A stretch of DNA of 64,000 nt, from positions 1,302,001 through 1,366,000 of the forward strand of contig NZ_JBLFFL010000001.1 in assembly GCF_051400755.1 (NCBI RefSeq), in the 5' to 3' direction. Below are positions 35,870-43,467 of this stretch, piece by piece. The notes under the pieces are model-generated. The model was not told the origin of the DNA. It searched no databases and was given only the letters and a program-made list of their open reading frames with translations. The first letter of the stretch is position 1, and each line of letters starts with the position of its first letter. The translations under genes and the position numbers were made by a program. Source of the stretch: Parapedobacter sp051400755. GTDB lineage: Bacteria > Bacteroidota > Bacteroidia > Sphingobacteriales > Sphingobacteriaceae.

Positions 35870-36799
35870 ATGAAACATAAAATAACAATAGTTTACCTGA
35901 TTTGTTTATTATTTTTAAGTCATTCCATTGCATTTGCCGGTCTGCCAAAAAAACCCAAACGATTGAAACTCGGAACTTCCATTGGCATCAACGACATCAC
36001 GCCGGAGAAGATGAACTACGCAAAATCGGTCGGCATCGATTATATCGAAACGGCGATAGATGCCGTGGATGTGAAACAGTTGACTTTCACGTCAAGCAAG
36101 GAGGAGATCGTTCAGCTTCTGCAACAGGCAAAAAAGGCCGCCGATGATGCAGGCATCAACGTATGGTCTATACACATGCCTTGGAGCGACAAGCTTGACC
36201 TGTCTCGAACGGACGAGGCGGAAAGACGTAAAGTAGTTGAGTTTCATAAACAAGTATTGGAATATGTCAAAATACTTGAGCCGGAAATCATCCTGTTTCA
36301 TCCGAGTTATCTTTTGCACGTCAATGAGCGAGAAGCCAGGGCACAGCAATTCATCAAATCTGCCACAGAACTCAATAACAGCGTGAAATCAATCGGTGCT
36401 ACGATGGTTATTGAAAATATGCTTGGTGTCAACGATTATACTGCATCAGTGTTGATGGGTAGTGTCGAAGAGGCTGTTAAAATCATGAACCGCTTGCCGA
36501 AAGACATCTACCTCGCTGTAGACCTGAATCACATTAAAGACCCCGAAAAACTACTCCGGGCATTGGGCAAGAGAATAAAAACACTACATGTAGCGGATGG
36601 AAAGCTACACGAAGAGCATTACTTCCCCTGCTCTGGTCAGGGGCAGAACAATTGGGTGGAAATCTTTGCGGCCCTGGACGAAATAAACTATTCCGGTCCA
36701 TTTATGTATGAAAGCAAATACCCAGACCTCAAAGATCTGCAGATATGCTACGATATTATGTACAGTAATTATGTAAATACTTTATCCGGTAAGAAATAA
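35870..36799 (+). CDS. Secreted sugar phosphate isomerase/epimerase-like TIM barrel protein
   Basis: The 309-residue product belongs to the xylose isomerase-like / AP-endonuclease-2 fold, whose members isomerise, epimerise or dehydrate sugars with divalent metals. It has a signal peptide (about residues 1-25, ending AFAG), then barrel strands with LKLGTSIGIND, VWSIHMPWSDKLDL, IILFHPSYLLHVNER, MVIENMLGVNDY, LAVDLNHIKDPEKLL and LHVADGKLHEEHYFP; the Glu, Asp, His and Glu residues in these strands are the likely metal ligands. The frame extends to a TTG at 35825 through the tandem repeat, but the ATG at 35870 opens directly into the signal peptide. It is the last gene of the locus. Confidence 0.88.
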   Translation: MKHKITIVYLICLLFLSHSIAFAGLPKKPKRLKLGTSIGINDITPEKMNYAKSVGIDYIETAIDAVDVKQLTFTSSKEEIVQLLQQAKKAADDAGINVWSIHMPWSDKLDLSRTDEAERRKVVEFHKQVLEYVKILEPEIILFHPSYLLHVNEREARAQQFIKSATELNNSVKSIGATMVIENMLGVNDYTASVLMGSVEEAVKIMNRLPKDIYLAVDLNHIKDPEKLLRALGKRIKTLHVADGKLHEEHYFPCSGQGQNNWVEIFAALDEINYSGPFMYESKYPDLKDLQICYDIMYSNYVNTLSGKK

Positions 36800-37002
36800 T
36801 TCTTAGGCTCTTTGTGGTATTCCCCAACGTTTAAGGACTCGGACAGTCTGGGCCGTTTCAAGGAGCGGCTCACCGCTCACTACAGCACATGCCTGTAAAG
36901 AGTTCCTTTCGGGCGTATACACGTACACTGATCGATGTACCGGGAATCTATGAATGATTATAATCGGAATTTTTCCCGTTTCAGAGCTTGTTTATTGAAA
37001 AG

Positions 37003-37081
37003 GGCCGTCTCAAAAGTAAATGAAGTGAACCCCAAAAGTTAGACAAAAACTTTTGGGGTTCACGTCACTTTTGAGATAGCC
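37003..37081. repeat. 79-bp near-perfect palindrome (MITE-like or IS-end remnant)
   Basis: The inner arms TGAACCCCAAAAGTT (37026-37040) and AACTTTTGGGGTTCA (37048-37062) are perfect over 15 bp with a 7-bp centre. The outer arms GGCCGTCTCAAAAGT (37003-37017) and ACTTTTGAGATAGCC (37067-37081) pair at 13 of 15. The inner arm resembles ends of IS3-family (IS150-type) elements (CCCCAAAAGTTAGAC), from memory. No transposase is present. It could also act as a strong hairpin terminator for the plus-strand locus. Confidence 0.65.
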
Positions 37082-37090
37082 TCTTTTGAG

Positions 37091-37118
37091 CGGTCCGGAC
37101 GGGACTCGAACTCGTGAC
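37091..37118 (-). pseudogene. 3' fragment of a second, different tRNA gene
   Basis: On the minus strand these 28 bp read as a T-arm (ACGAG TTCGAGT CCCGT, one mismatched pair) followed by an acceptor 3' strand CCGGACC and G. There is no D-arm or anticodon arm upstream. This is what remains at one end of an element integrated into another tRNA gene. It lies 68 bp inside the right boundary of the tRNA-Gly island. Confidence 0.55.
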
Positions 37119-37185
37119 AGCCGGTAAAAAAACTGATTATTAGCTTAGTAAATAAATATTGAGGGTTGCTAACGGTAAAAATTAA

Positions 37186-37211
37186 GAGCGAAAGACGAGG
37201 TTCGAACTCGC
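37186..37211 (-). repeat. Right attachment-site copy inside tRNA-Gly
   Basis: It is identical to 25025-25050 over 26 bp and forms the T-arm and acceptor 3' strand of the complete tRNA-Gly gene plus one flanking base. Confidence 0.75.
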
Positions 37212-37259
37212 GACCCTCAGCTTGGGAAGCTGATGCTCTACCAACTGAGCTACTTTCGC
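37187..37259 (-). tRNA. tRNA-Gly (anticodon CCC)
   Basis: The 73-nt gene folds as a full cloverleaf: acceptor GCGAAAG/CTTTCGC, D-arm GCTC-AGTTGGTA-GAGC, anticodon stem TCAGC/GCTGA with loop TTCCCAA (anticodon CCC, codon GGG), variable loop GGGTC, T-arm GCGAG-TTCGAAC-CTCGT, discriminator T. No CCA is encoded. Its 3' part is duplicated 12.1 kb away at 25025-25050. Confidence 0.96.
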
Positions 37260-37338
37260 TGATGTTCACAAATGTAGCGCTATCTCTTTGAATTGTCAAT
37301 GGTTTCATGTACTTTCACCTAGTATAATAACTCAGCGC

Positions 37339-37734
37339 ATGAAAATCAATCTAACTCTTATTGCGGGAGCGCTTGTTTTCCTCGCCTGCGAAAAGAAGCA
37401 AATGGTCGCCGGTAACGGTATCCTGGAAGCCGGCATCTGGGTGGAAGCAACGCACCGCATGGATACGATCACATTTCAGTCATTCGAAAACGGCGACACG
37501 TGGCTGACATTGAACCGGGAGCGGGAAACCCGAAATGGTCAGCAGGTGCCCAGAACGGGCGCGGGTATTTATCAATACCGATTGAACGAAGGCGAAATCA
37601 GCCTGTATTATACGCTCTCCAGCTATTACGCATTTGAGGATTACCGATTCCATCATACGGGCACCAAATTTCAGATCGGTGACTTCTACGAAGGGACGGA
37701 AAACATGAAGACGTTCATTCAGGTGCGGCAGTAA
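37339..37734 (+). CDS. Small lipoprotein of unknown function
   Basis: The 131-residue product has a lipoprotein signal (MKINLTLIAGALVFLA then Cys19-equivalent) and a small beta-rich domain (MDTITFQSFENGDTWLTLNR; GAGIYQYRLNEGEISLYYTL). No family is recognised. The ATG at 37339 precedes the signal peptide; the frame opens further up at 37288 within sequence next to the tRNA promoter region. It ends 4 bp from the stop of the convergent FAD oxidoreductase gene. Confidence 0.7.
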   Translation: MKINLTLIAGALVFLACEKKQMVAGNGILEAGIWVEATHRMDTITFQSFENGDTWLTLNRERETRNGQQVPRTGAGIYQYRLNEGEISLYYTLSSYYAFEDYRFHHTGTKFQIGDFYEGTENMKTFIQVRQ

Positions 37735-37738
37735 CGCG

Positions 37739-39283
37739 CTAACGCATGCTTATTGCATCCGCGCAATTCATCCCATCGATTGCTGCTGATACGATGCCCC
37801 CGGCATATCCGGCCCCTTCGCCGCAGGGATACAGTCCTTTGATCTGGGGGTGTTGTAAGGTATCCTTGTCCCTCGGTATGCGTACGGGCGATGATGTGCG
37901 CGACTCAACCCCGACCAAGATGGCCTCATTGGTGAAATAGCCTTTCATTTTCTTGCCAAACAGTGGGAGAGCGTTTTTAAGGGCATCGTGAACAAAGGGC
38001 GGCAGTACATCGCTGAGCATCGCGCTATGGGTGCCTGGCTGGTAGGAATTGACGGGTAAGGTATCGGATAGCTTACCTTGTACGAAATCGACCATCCGTT
38101 GTGCCGGAGCGACCAGTTTGCCGCCGCCCGCCACATGCGCTCGTTCTTCTACCTCATGCTGGAAATCCAACAATGCAAAGGGATAGCGGGTGGACTGCGG
38201 CACATCTTGCAGGTTGACCTGCACCACAGTGCCTGAATTGGCGTAGGGGTTGTTGCGTTTGGATGGCGACCAGCCGTTGACGACCACTTCGCCCTTATCG
38301 GTAGCACAGGGTGCGATGATGCCACCCGGACACATGCAGAAGGAGAATACCCCCCGGCCACCTACTTGTTCCACTAAACTGTAATAAGCGGGTGGAAGGT
38401 GCTCACTTCTCACCATGCAATGGTATTGTGCCTGATCGATGATTTCCTGCGGGTGCTCTATCCGGACACCGAGGGCGAACGGTTTAGGCTCGACGAGCCA
38501 CCGCTTGCGGTGAAACAGCTCGAAGAGGTCGCGTGCGGAGTGCCCGGTGGCGAGTATGACGTGTTGAGCGGGGATATGCTCACCGGAGGCTAGCATGACG
38601 CCAGCCACCTGACCGAGATGCGCTTCGATGTCCACTACCCGGCTGTTGAAACGGATTTCTCCGCCATGCGCTAGGATGGTATTGCGCATGGCCTGTATGA
38701 TACCCGGAAGTTTATTGGTGCCGATATGCGGACGGGCATCCACCAAGATGTCTTCGGTGGCGCCGTGGGCAACAAGCAGCTGCAGTACCCGCTGTACATC
38801 TCCCCGTTTATTGGACCGGGTATATAGCTTGCCGTCGGAATAGGTGCCTGCGCCTCCTTCGCCAAAGCAGTAATTGGAATCGGGATTGACAAGGCCCTCC
38901 TTGTTCAGGGCTGCCAAGTCCCGGCGGCGTTCCTGCACGGTTTTGCCGCGCTCGAGGACTATGGGGCGTATCCCCTTTTCCAGGCAGCGTAATGCGGCGA
39001 ATAGGCCAGCGGGACCGGCGCCGATGATAATGACTGGCAGCGCATCGGCAACATTGGCATAGTTAACGTGTGTGGTCTCGAGAAGGGGCTGCTCGTCGAT
39101 ATATAGCGCTACGCGGATGCGGAAGACCACCTGTTTGCCACGGGCGTCGATGGAGCGCTTGCGTATTTTTAGGCCTTTAATCCGCGATGGGGCGATATTT
39201 AGCTCTATAGCGCCTTTCTGGAGGATATGCGCTTGGTCTTCGATTCGTTCCGGGAGAATGCTTAGTTCAATTTCCTGTTGCAT
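37739..39283 (-). CDS. FAD-dependent oxidoreductase (NAD(P)/FAD-dependent dehydrogenase-like)
   Basis: The 514-residue cytosolic flavoprotein has an N-terminal alpha/beta domain (IELSILPERIEDQ onward, to about residue 75), a dinucleotide-binding motif VIIIGAGPAGLFAALR at about 80-95, SNYCFGEGGAGTYSDGKLYT, a second FAD contact HVILATGHSARDLF, and a C-terminal YPCGEGAGYAGGIVSAAIDG segment closing the FAD site. This architecture defines a widespread family of uncharacterised FAD-dependent proteins; its substrate is unknown. The ATG at 39283 is preferred over one at 39340 that would lie upstream of the -7 box. Confidence 0.88.
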   Translation of the reverse strand: MQQEIELSILPERIEDQAHILQKGAIELNIAPSRIKGLKIRKRSIDARGKQVVFRIRVALYIDEQPLLETTHVNYANVADALPVIIIGAGPAGLFAALRCLEKGIRPIVLERGKTVQERRRDLAALNKEGLVNPDSNYCFGEGGAGTYSDGKLYTRSNKRGDVQRVLQLLVAHGATEDILVDARPHIGTNKLPGIIQAMRNTILAHGGEIRFNSRVVDIEAHLGQVAGVMLASGEHIPAQHVILATGHSARDLFELFHRKRWLVEPKPFALGVRIEHPQEIIDQAQYHCMVRSEHLPPAYYSLVEQVGGRGVFSFCMCPGGIIAPCATDKGEVVVNGWSPSKRNNPYANSGTVVQVNLQDVPQSTRYPFALLDFQHEVEERAHVAGGGKLVAPAQRMVDFVQGKLSDTLPVNSYQPGTHSAMLSDVLPPFVHDALKNALPLFGKKMKGYFTNEAILVGVESRTSSPVRIPRDKDTLQHPQIKGLYPCGEGAGYAGGIVSAAIDGMNCADAISMR

Positions 39284-39316
39284 GAAATGATGTCGGGTTT
39301 TTATCCCGAAGTGTAA

Positions 39317-39324
39317 CAAAGGTA
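39317..39324 (-). promoter_or_regulatory. -7 box TACCTTTG for the FAD oxidoreductase gene
   Basis: TACCTTTG on the minus strand lies 33 bp before the ATG at 39283, in the 99-bp divergent space shared with lemA. Confidence 0.5.
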
Positions 39325-39382
39325 TGAATTTTGCCATCAAAGTATTAAATTCGTGGATGAAATGAATTTAAACCCAATCAAC

Positions 39383-39964
39383 ATGAAAAGAAGATTATTC
39401 GTAGTCATGGTAGGCGTATTCGCCGCCCTTTCTTTTAGCTCATGCGGCTATAACTCCTTGGTCAACCAGGAAGAAAATGTCAAAGGTAAGTGGGCGCAAG
39501 TAGAAAATGCTTACCAACGGCGTGCAGACCTGATCCCTAACTTGGTCAATAGCGTAAAGGGGGCTGCTAAGTTTGAGCAGGAGACCCTTACGCAGGTGAT
39601 CGAGGCGCGGGCTAAGGCCTCATCGGTAACCGTCGACCCCGAAAACCTGACCCCGGAGGCTATCCAGCAGTTTCAGCAATCGCAGGATGCGCTGTCTCAA
39701 TCGCTGGGCCGATTGTTGGTCACCGTCGAGCGTTATCCCGAACTCAAGGCCAATCAGAATTTTCTGGAATTGCAGGCCCAACTAGAAGGAACGGAGAACC
39801 GTATTAGCACCGAGCGCCGGGCATTCAATGAAGCCACTCAGGAGTACAATTCGTCGGTGAGGCGTTTCCCGAATAACCTAACGGCAGGTTTATTCGGTTT
39901 CAAGCAAAAGGGCTATTTCACGGCAGAAGCTGGAGCTGACCAAGCCCCCGAAGTGCAGTTTTAA
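39383..39964 (+). CDS. lemA: LemA-family lipoprotein
   Basis: LemA proteins have an N-terminal membrane anchor and a long three-helix extracytoplasmic domain; the function is unclear. The 193-residue product has a signal (MKRRLFVVMVGVFAALSFSS then Cys), so it is a lipoprotein, and the hallmark segments ENVKGKWAQVENAYQRRADL, IPNLVNSVKGAAKFEQETL and YNSSVRRFPNNLTAGLFGF. The ATG at 39383 is the start; a GTG lies at 39353. Two TPM-domain genes follow at 6 bp and with overlap, the usual LemA-TPM arrangement. Confidence 0.93.
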   Translation: MKRRLFVVMVGVFAALSFSSCGYNSLVNQEENVKGKWAQVENAYQRRADLIPNLVNSVKGAAKFEQETLTQVIEARAKASSVTVDPENLTPEAIQQFQQSQDALSQSLGRLLVTVERYPELKANQNFLELQAQLEGTENRISTERRAFNEATQEYNSSVRRFPNNLTAGLFGFKQKGYFTAEAGADQAPEVQF

Positions 39965-39970
39965 GGTGAT

Positions 39971-40408
39971 ATGAAACCATTCACCGAAGAACAGCAAGAA
40001 AAGATTGTGCTCGCCATCCAGTTGGCAGAGGCCCGTACAGCTGGGGAGATCCGCTTGGCAGTGGAACCCCATTGCCCCACGGAGCCCCTAGACCGTGCTG
40101 CGGTGTATTTCCGTCGGTTGCGCATGCATCAGACGGCCCTGCGCAATGGGGTATTGATCTACATGGCTACAGACGATCACCAGTTTGCCATTATAGGCGA
40201 TAAAGGGATTGATGCGAAGGTGCCCACTCATTTTTGGGAAGAAACCAAGGAGCTTATGTTGCAACATTTCAAGCAGGGTGATCTCGTGCAGGGGCTTATC
40301 GAGGGAATTGCGCACGCGGGAGAACAGTTGCGGCATTTTTTTCCGCGGCAGGAGGATGATGTAAATGAGTTGCCTAATGATATAGCCTTTGGTAATGGTA
40401 AAGATTAA
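39971..40408 (+). CDS. Soluble TPM-domain protein
   Basis: The 145-residue product consists of a TPM (TLP18.3/Psb32/MOLO-1) domain: TEEQQEKIVLAIQLAEARTA, GEIRLAVEPHC, NGVLIYMATDDHQFAIIGDK and GIDAKVPTHFWEE. It has no signal peptide or membrane segment, unlike the following gene, so it would be cytosolic unless exported otherwise. TPM domains are linked to membrane-protein repair or metal binding in other organisms. It overlaps the next gene by 14 bp. Confidence 0.88.
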   Translation: MKPFTEEQQEKIVLAIQLAEARTAGEIRLAVEPHCPTEPLDRAAVYFRRLRMHQTALRNGVLIYMATDDHQFAIIGDKGIDAKVPTHFWEETKELMLQHFKQGDLVQGLIEGIAHAGEQLRHFFPRQEDDVNELPNDIAFGNGKD

Positions 40409-41186
40409 GCATGTTGTCGTCATCGTGTTCGTGTTATTGGGTGTCCGTGCTGTGCTGGCGCAGGATTTCCCCGCTACACCGAACACGTTGGTAAACGACT
40501 ATACAAATACGTTGACGGCCGCCCAGGTGGAGCAGTTGGAGCGTAAACTGGTGGCGTTTGATGATAGCACATCTACCCAGATAGCCGTTGCGGTGATGCA
40601 GTCCACCGGGCAATATGACATTGCCGATTATGGTGTGCGCCTGGCCCAACAATGGGGTATCGGGGGCAAGGAGCATGATAATGGCATCTTGCTGTTGGTG
40701 GCTCTGGGTGACCGCGCGGTGACCATCCAAACGGGATACGGTGTTGAAGGGGCTGTGCCCGATGCCATAGCCTATCGGATCATTGAAAACGAAATCAAAC
40801 CTGCTTTCCGTCAAGGCGATTATTTTACCGGAATCGACCGGGCTACAAGTGCCCTCATCGCGTATACCAAGGGCGAATATAAGGCACCTCCCAAGAAAGA
40901 ACAGGGTGGTAGAGGAATCGGTACAGCCGTGTTGTTGTTTATTGTCATTATCGTCGTGATTGCGTTGTTCAGTCGTGGCGGCGGGGGTGGCGGCGGCAAA
41001 GTGCTGGGTGGCCGCGGAGCATCAGATGTATTCTGGTGGACACTCCTGAGCGGGATGGGTGGTGGAAGAGGCGGCGGTTTCGGTGGTGGTGGCGGTTTCG
41101 GTGGCGGATTTGGCGGTGGCGGCGGTGGTTTCGGAGGTTTCGGCGGCGGCGGTTTCGGTGGCGGCGGTGCAAGCGGACGATGGTAA
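40395..41186 (+). CDS. YgcG-like TPM-domain protein with glycine-rich C-terminus
   Basis: The 263-residue product has a signal peptide (MVKIKHVVVIVFVLLGVRAVLAQ), a periplasmic TPM domain (TPNTLVNDYTNTLTAAQVEQ; STQIAVAVMQSTGQYDIADY; VTIQTGYGVEGAVPDAIAYR), one C-terminal membrane segment (TAVLLFIVIIVVIALFS) and then about 65 residues rich in Gly and Phe with GGGFGG repeats. This layout is typical of YgcG/TPM partners of LemA. The ATG at 40395 is the start, overlapping the previous stop. The glycine-rich tail produces spurious open frames on both strands. Confidence 0.92.
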   Translation: MVKIKHVVVIVFVLLGVRAVLAQDFPATPNTLVNDYTNTLTAAQVEQLERKLVAFDDSTSTQIAVAVMQSTGQYDIADYGVRLAQQWGIGGKEHDNGILLLVALGDRAVTIQTGYGVEGAVPDAIAYRIIENEIKPAFRQGDYFTGIDRATSALIAYTKGEYKAPPKKEQGGRGIGTAVLLFIVIIVVIALFSRGGGGGGGKVLGGRGASDVFWWTLLSGMGGGRGGGFGGGGGFGGGFGGGGGGFGGFGGGGFGGGGASGRW

Positions 41187-41261
41187 AAATGTGTTTATCG
41201 AAACAGGGTTTCCGGCGAATATCGCTATATTGCCGCATTGAAATTGCACAATAGGTTGAAG

Positions 41262-42392
41262 ATGACAAAATTAATGTTGATGGCAATGGCAGCATTGCCG
41301 ATGATAGGGGTTGCGCAGGATGATTTTACGATCACCGGCAAGGTCGGCAGCTTGAATGCGCCAGCAAAAGCATACTTGAGCTACCGCACGGGCGCAGGCG
41401 CCGTATTGGACTCGGCTGAGGTATCTGACGGAACGTTCAAATTCCATGGCAGCGTGGCCGGTCCGTCGCAGGCCCTGGTGCTCCTCGCGCATGAAGGAGG
41501 CGATATTCGCGGGATGGAAGATCCGGACCGGGTTGAAGTCTATTTGGAAAAAGGCGTGATCGCCATCACCGCAGCAGATTCGTTGACAAAGGCCACAGTA
41601 AAGGGGGGCGACCTCAACCAGGACTTTGTCGCCTATCGGGGTCAGTTAGCGCCCGTACAGGCAAAAATGGGTGAACTGATGGGCCGCTATACCGCGGCAT
41701 CCGATGAACAGAAGCAAGATTCTACGTTTGTGCAGGCGCTTCAGGCGGAGGCAATGGGCATACAAGAGGAGCAGAAAGCGATTGATTTTCAATACATCAA
41801 AGACCATCCGGCAAGTGTGGTGAGCCTTGATTTGCTCTATCCTTACGTAGGTTCCGCACCGGCAGCGGATGAAATCGAGTCCGCTTTCAACGCATTGTCG
41901 GAAGGGCTAAGGAATTCGGATAAAGGGAAAGCGATCAGCGTGCAGTTGGCGAGCCTTAAACGCGTAGGCATCGGCGCCTTAGCGCCGGAATTTACCCAAC
42001 CAGATACGGCCGGTAATCCTGTGGCATTATCGTCATTAAGGGGTAAGTATGTATTGGTGGATTTTTGGGCCAGCTGGTGTGTACCTTGCCGGCATGAAAA
42101 CCCGAATGTAGTGGCGGCATACCAGGCATTTAAAGACAAGAATTTTACCGTATTCGGGGTGTCGCTTGATCGCCCTGGGCAAAAAGATGCGTGGCTAAAG
42201 GCGATCCATGACGATGGCCTGCAGGATTGGGCGCATGTATCTGAGTTGAAATGGTGGGATTCTGCCGTGGTCGATCAGTACGCCATCCAGGGAATCCCCG
42301 CCAATTTCTTGCTGGATCCGGAGGGCAAAATTGTGGCGAAGAACCTCCGTGGTGAGGAGCTTCATGCCATATTGACTAAGTTGCTGAATTAA
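41262..42392 (+). CDS. TlpA-like thioredoxin-fold protein with DUF4369-type N-terminus
   Basis: This is a secreted or periplasmic thiol-disulfide protein of 376 residues. A signal peptide (MTKLMLMAMAALPMIGVAQ) is followed by a beta-rich DUF4369-like domain (FTITGKVGSLNAPAKAYLSY), a helical linker, and a C-terminal AhpC/TSA-Redoxin-like domain with APEFTQPDTAGNPVALSSL and the active site FWASWCVPCRHENP (CxxC), then cis-Pro loop GIPANFLLDPEG. Such proteins reduce disulfides, often fed by DsbD, which is encoded 1.1 kb away on the other strand. The start ATG at 41262 is preferred over one 24 bp earlier. Confidence 0.9.
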   Translation: MTKLMLMAMAALPMIGVAQDDFTITGKVGSLNAPAKAYLSYRTGAGAVLDSAEVSDGTFKFHGSVAGPSQALVLLAHEGGDIRGMEDPDRVEVYLEKGVIAITAADSLTKATVKGGDLNQDFVAYRGQLAPVQAKMGELMGRYTAASDEQKQDSTFVQALQAEAMGIQEEQKAIDFQYIKDHPASVVSLDLLYPYVGSAPAADEIESAFNALSEGLRNSDKGKAISVQLASLKRVGIGALAPEFTQPDTAGNPVALSSLRGKYVLVDFWASWCVPCRHENPNVVAAYQAFKDKNFTVFGVSLDRPGQKDAWLKAIHDDGLQDWAHVSELKWWDSAVVDQYAIQGIPANFLLDPEGKIVAKNLRGEELHAILTKLLN

Positions 42393-42412
42393 GTGGCGCG
42401 GTCTGCATAAAC

Positions 42413-42444
42413 AAAAAAGCCTTCTGATACAGAAGGCTTTTTTT
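42413..42444. terminator. Strong bidirectional terminator
   Basis: AAAAAAGCCTTCTG (42413-42426), loop ATA, then CAGAAGGCTTTTTTT (42430-42444). The stem is flanked by A and T tracts, so it terminates both the TlpA-like gene (+) and pfkA (-), whose stops lie at 42392 and 42462. Confidence 0.9.
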
Positions 42445-42461
42445 GTTGGTTTATGATGCCT

Positions 42462-43442
42462 TTACAGCGAGAGGATATCCACTATCCGGAGCAAATTTTC
42501 ATTGATGGAACTGAGGTGTTTGATGGCCTTGCTAAACGGCGTGTAGGCAATCTCTCCATGTACCAGCCCGAGCATTTCGCCACGCCGACCGGCGACCAAT
42601 GCGTCTACAGCAGCCACGCCAAGGCGGCTGGCCAACACACGGTCCATACAGGAGGGGCTTCCTCCGCGTTGGATGTGGCCTAGAATAGACACCCGCAAGT
42701 CGTAGTGCGGGAAACGCTCTTTGATGCGTTCGGCCACGGCAAAGGCGCCGCCTGCCTCGTCGCCTTCAGCCACGATGATCACCCGTGATGCCTTGTTTTT
42801 GCGCGTCCTATCCAACCGGTCCATCATCACCTCATAGTCTACTTTGATCTCGGGGATGAGTACGCATTCGGCTCCGACACTGATACCCGAGCGCAGCGCG
42901 ATTAGCCCTGAATCACGGCCCATCACTTCTACCACGAAGACCCGATCATGGGATTCAGCCGTGTCGCGGATTTTGTCCACCGCCTCAATGACGGTATTGA
43001 TGGCGGTGTCATATCCAATCGTAAAATCGGTGCCGGCCAGGTCATTGTCAATCGTACCCGGCAGGCCGACGACAGGAATATTGTGCTCTTCAATAAATTT
43101 AGCTGCTCCGGTGAACGTGCCGTCGCCGCCAACGGCCACCAGCCCGTCTATGCCATGTTTCCGAAGGTTTTCATATGCGCGCTGCCGTCCCTCTACCGTG
43201 CGGAATTCGTCACTCCGTGCGGTTTTGAGAATGGTGCCGCCACGCTGGATGATGTTGGCCACAGACTTGGCATCCATGGGGAGGATATCGCCCTGTACCA
43301 TGCCGTCGTAACCGCGGACGATTCCAAATACATTCAGGTTGTAATACAATCCGGTGCGGACTACGGCACGTATGGCGGCGTTCATGCCCGGTGCATCTCC
43401 TCCTGATGTGAATACCGCGATGTTTTTGATGTTATTGTTCAT
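42462..43442 (-). CDS. pfkA: ATP-dependent 6-phosphofructokinase
   Basis: PfkA phosphorylates fructose-6-phosphate in glycolysis. The 326-residue product has the expected length and motifs: FTSGGDAPGMNAAIRAVVR at the N-terminus, IVRGYDGMVQGD, the ATP-site AVGGDGTFTGA whose second Gly-Thr/Gly context marks the ATP rather than PPi type, the catalytic PGTIDNDLAGTD with base Asp, and VVEVMGRDSGLIALRSG. The ATG at 43442 gives the canonical start. It follows dsbD by 25 bp and ends at a strong terminator, so dsbD-pfkA are probably co-transcribed. Confidence 0.96.
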   Translation of the reverse strand: MNNNIKNIAVFTSGGDAPGMNAAIRAVVRTGLYYNLNVFGIVRGYDGMVQGDILPMDAKSVANIIQRGGTILKTARSDEFRTVEGRQRAYENLRKHGIDGLVAVGGDGTFTGAAKFIEEHNIPVVGLPGTIDNDLAGTDFTIGYDTAINTVIEAVDKIRDTAESHDRVFVVEVMGRDSGLIALRSGISVGAECVLIPEIKVDYEVMMDRLDRTRKNKASRVIIVAEGDEAGGAFAVAERIKERFPHYDLRVSILGHIQRGGSPSCMDRVLASRLGVAAVDALVAGRRGEMLGLVHGEIAYTPFSKAIKHLSSINENLLRIVDILSL

Positions 43443-43467
43443 TAATGATGTAATAGATTTTGTGCTA

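Larger units (their letters stand above)
36800..37185. other. Gene-free right end of the island
   Basis: No coding frame is credible here. The stretch contains the long palindrome at 37003-37081 and, 10 bp further, a tRNA 3' scrap at 37091-37118. The first 200 bp show nothing I can name. Confidence 0.6.
25051..37211. mobile_element. Putative genomic island at tRNA-Gly(CCC) carrying a polysaccharide-utilisation-like locus
   Basis: A 26-bp direct repeat (25025-25050 and 37186-37211) bounds 12.1 kb. The right copy is inside a complete tRNA-Gly whose 5' part lies outside the segment; the left copy is a 3' fragment only. This is the geometry left when an element integrates into a tRNA 3' end. The cargo is ECF sigma, FecR, STN-SusC, SusD, SGNH hydrolase, DUF4838 and a TIM-barrel isomerase, all on the plus strand. 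No integrase, excisionase or mobilisation gene is present, so it would be immobile now or mobilised in trans. A second tRNA 3' scrap (37091-37118) and a long palindrome (37003-37081) cluster at the right end. Confidence 0.6.

Noticed and set aside
40969..41295. Arg/His-rich frames on both strands near the end of the TPM gene
   Set aside because: They are by-products of the GGN-rich glycine tail of the YgcG-like protein.
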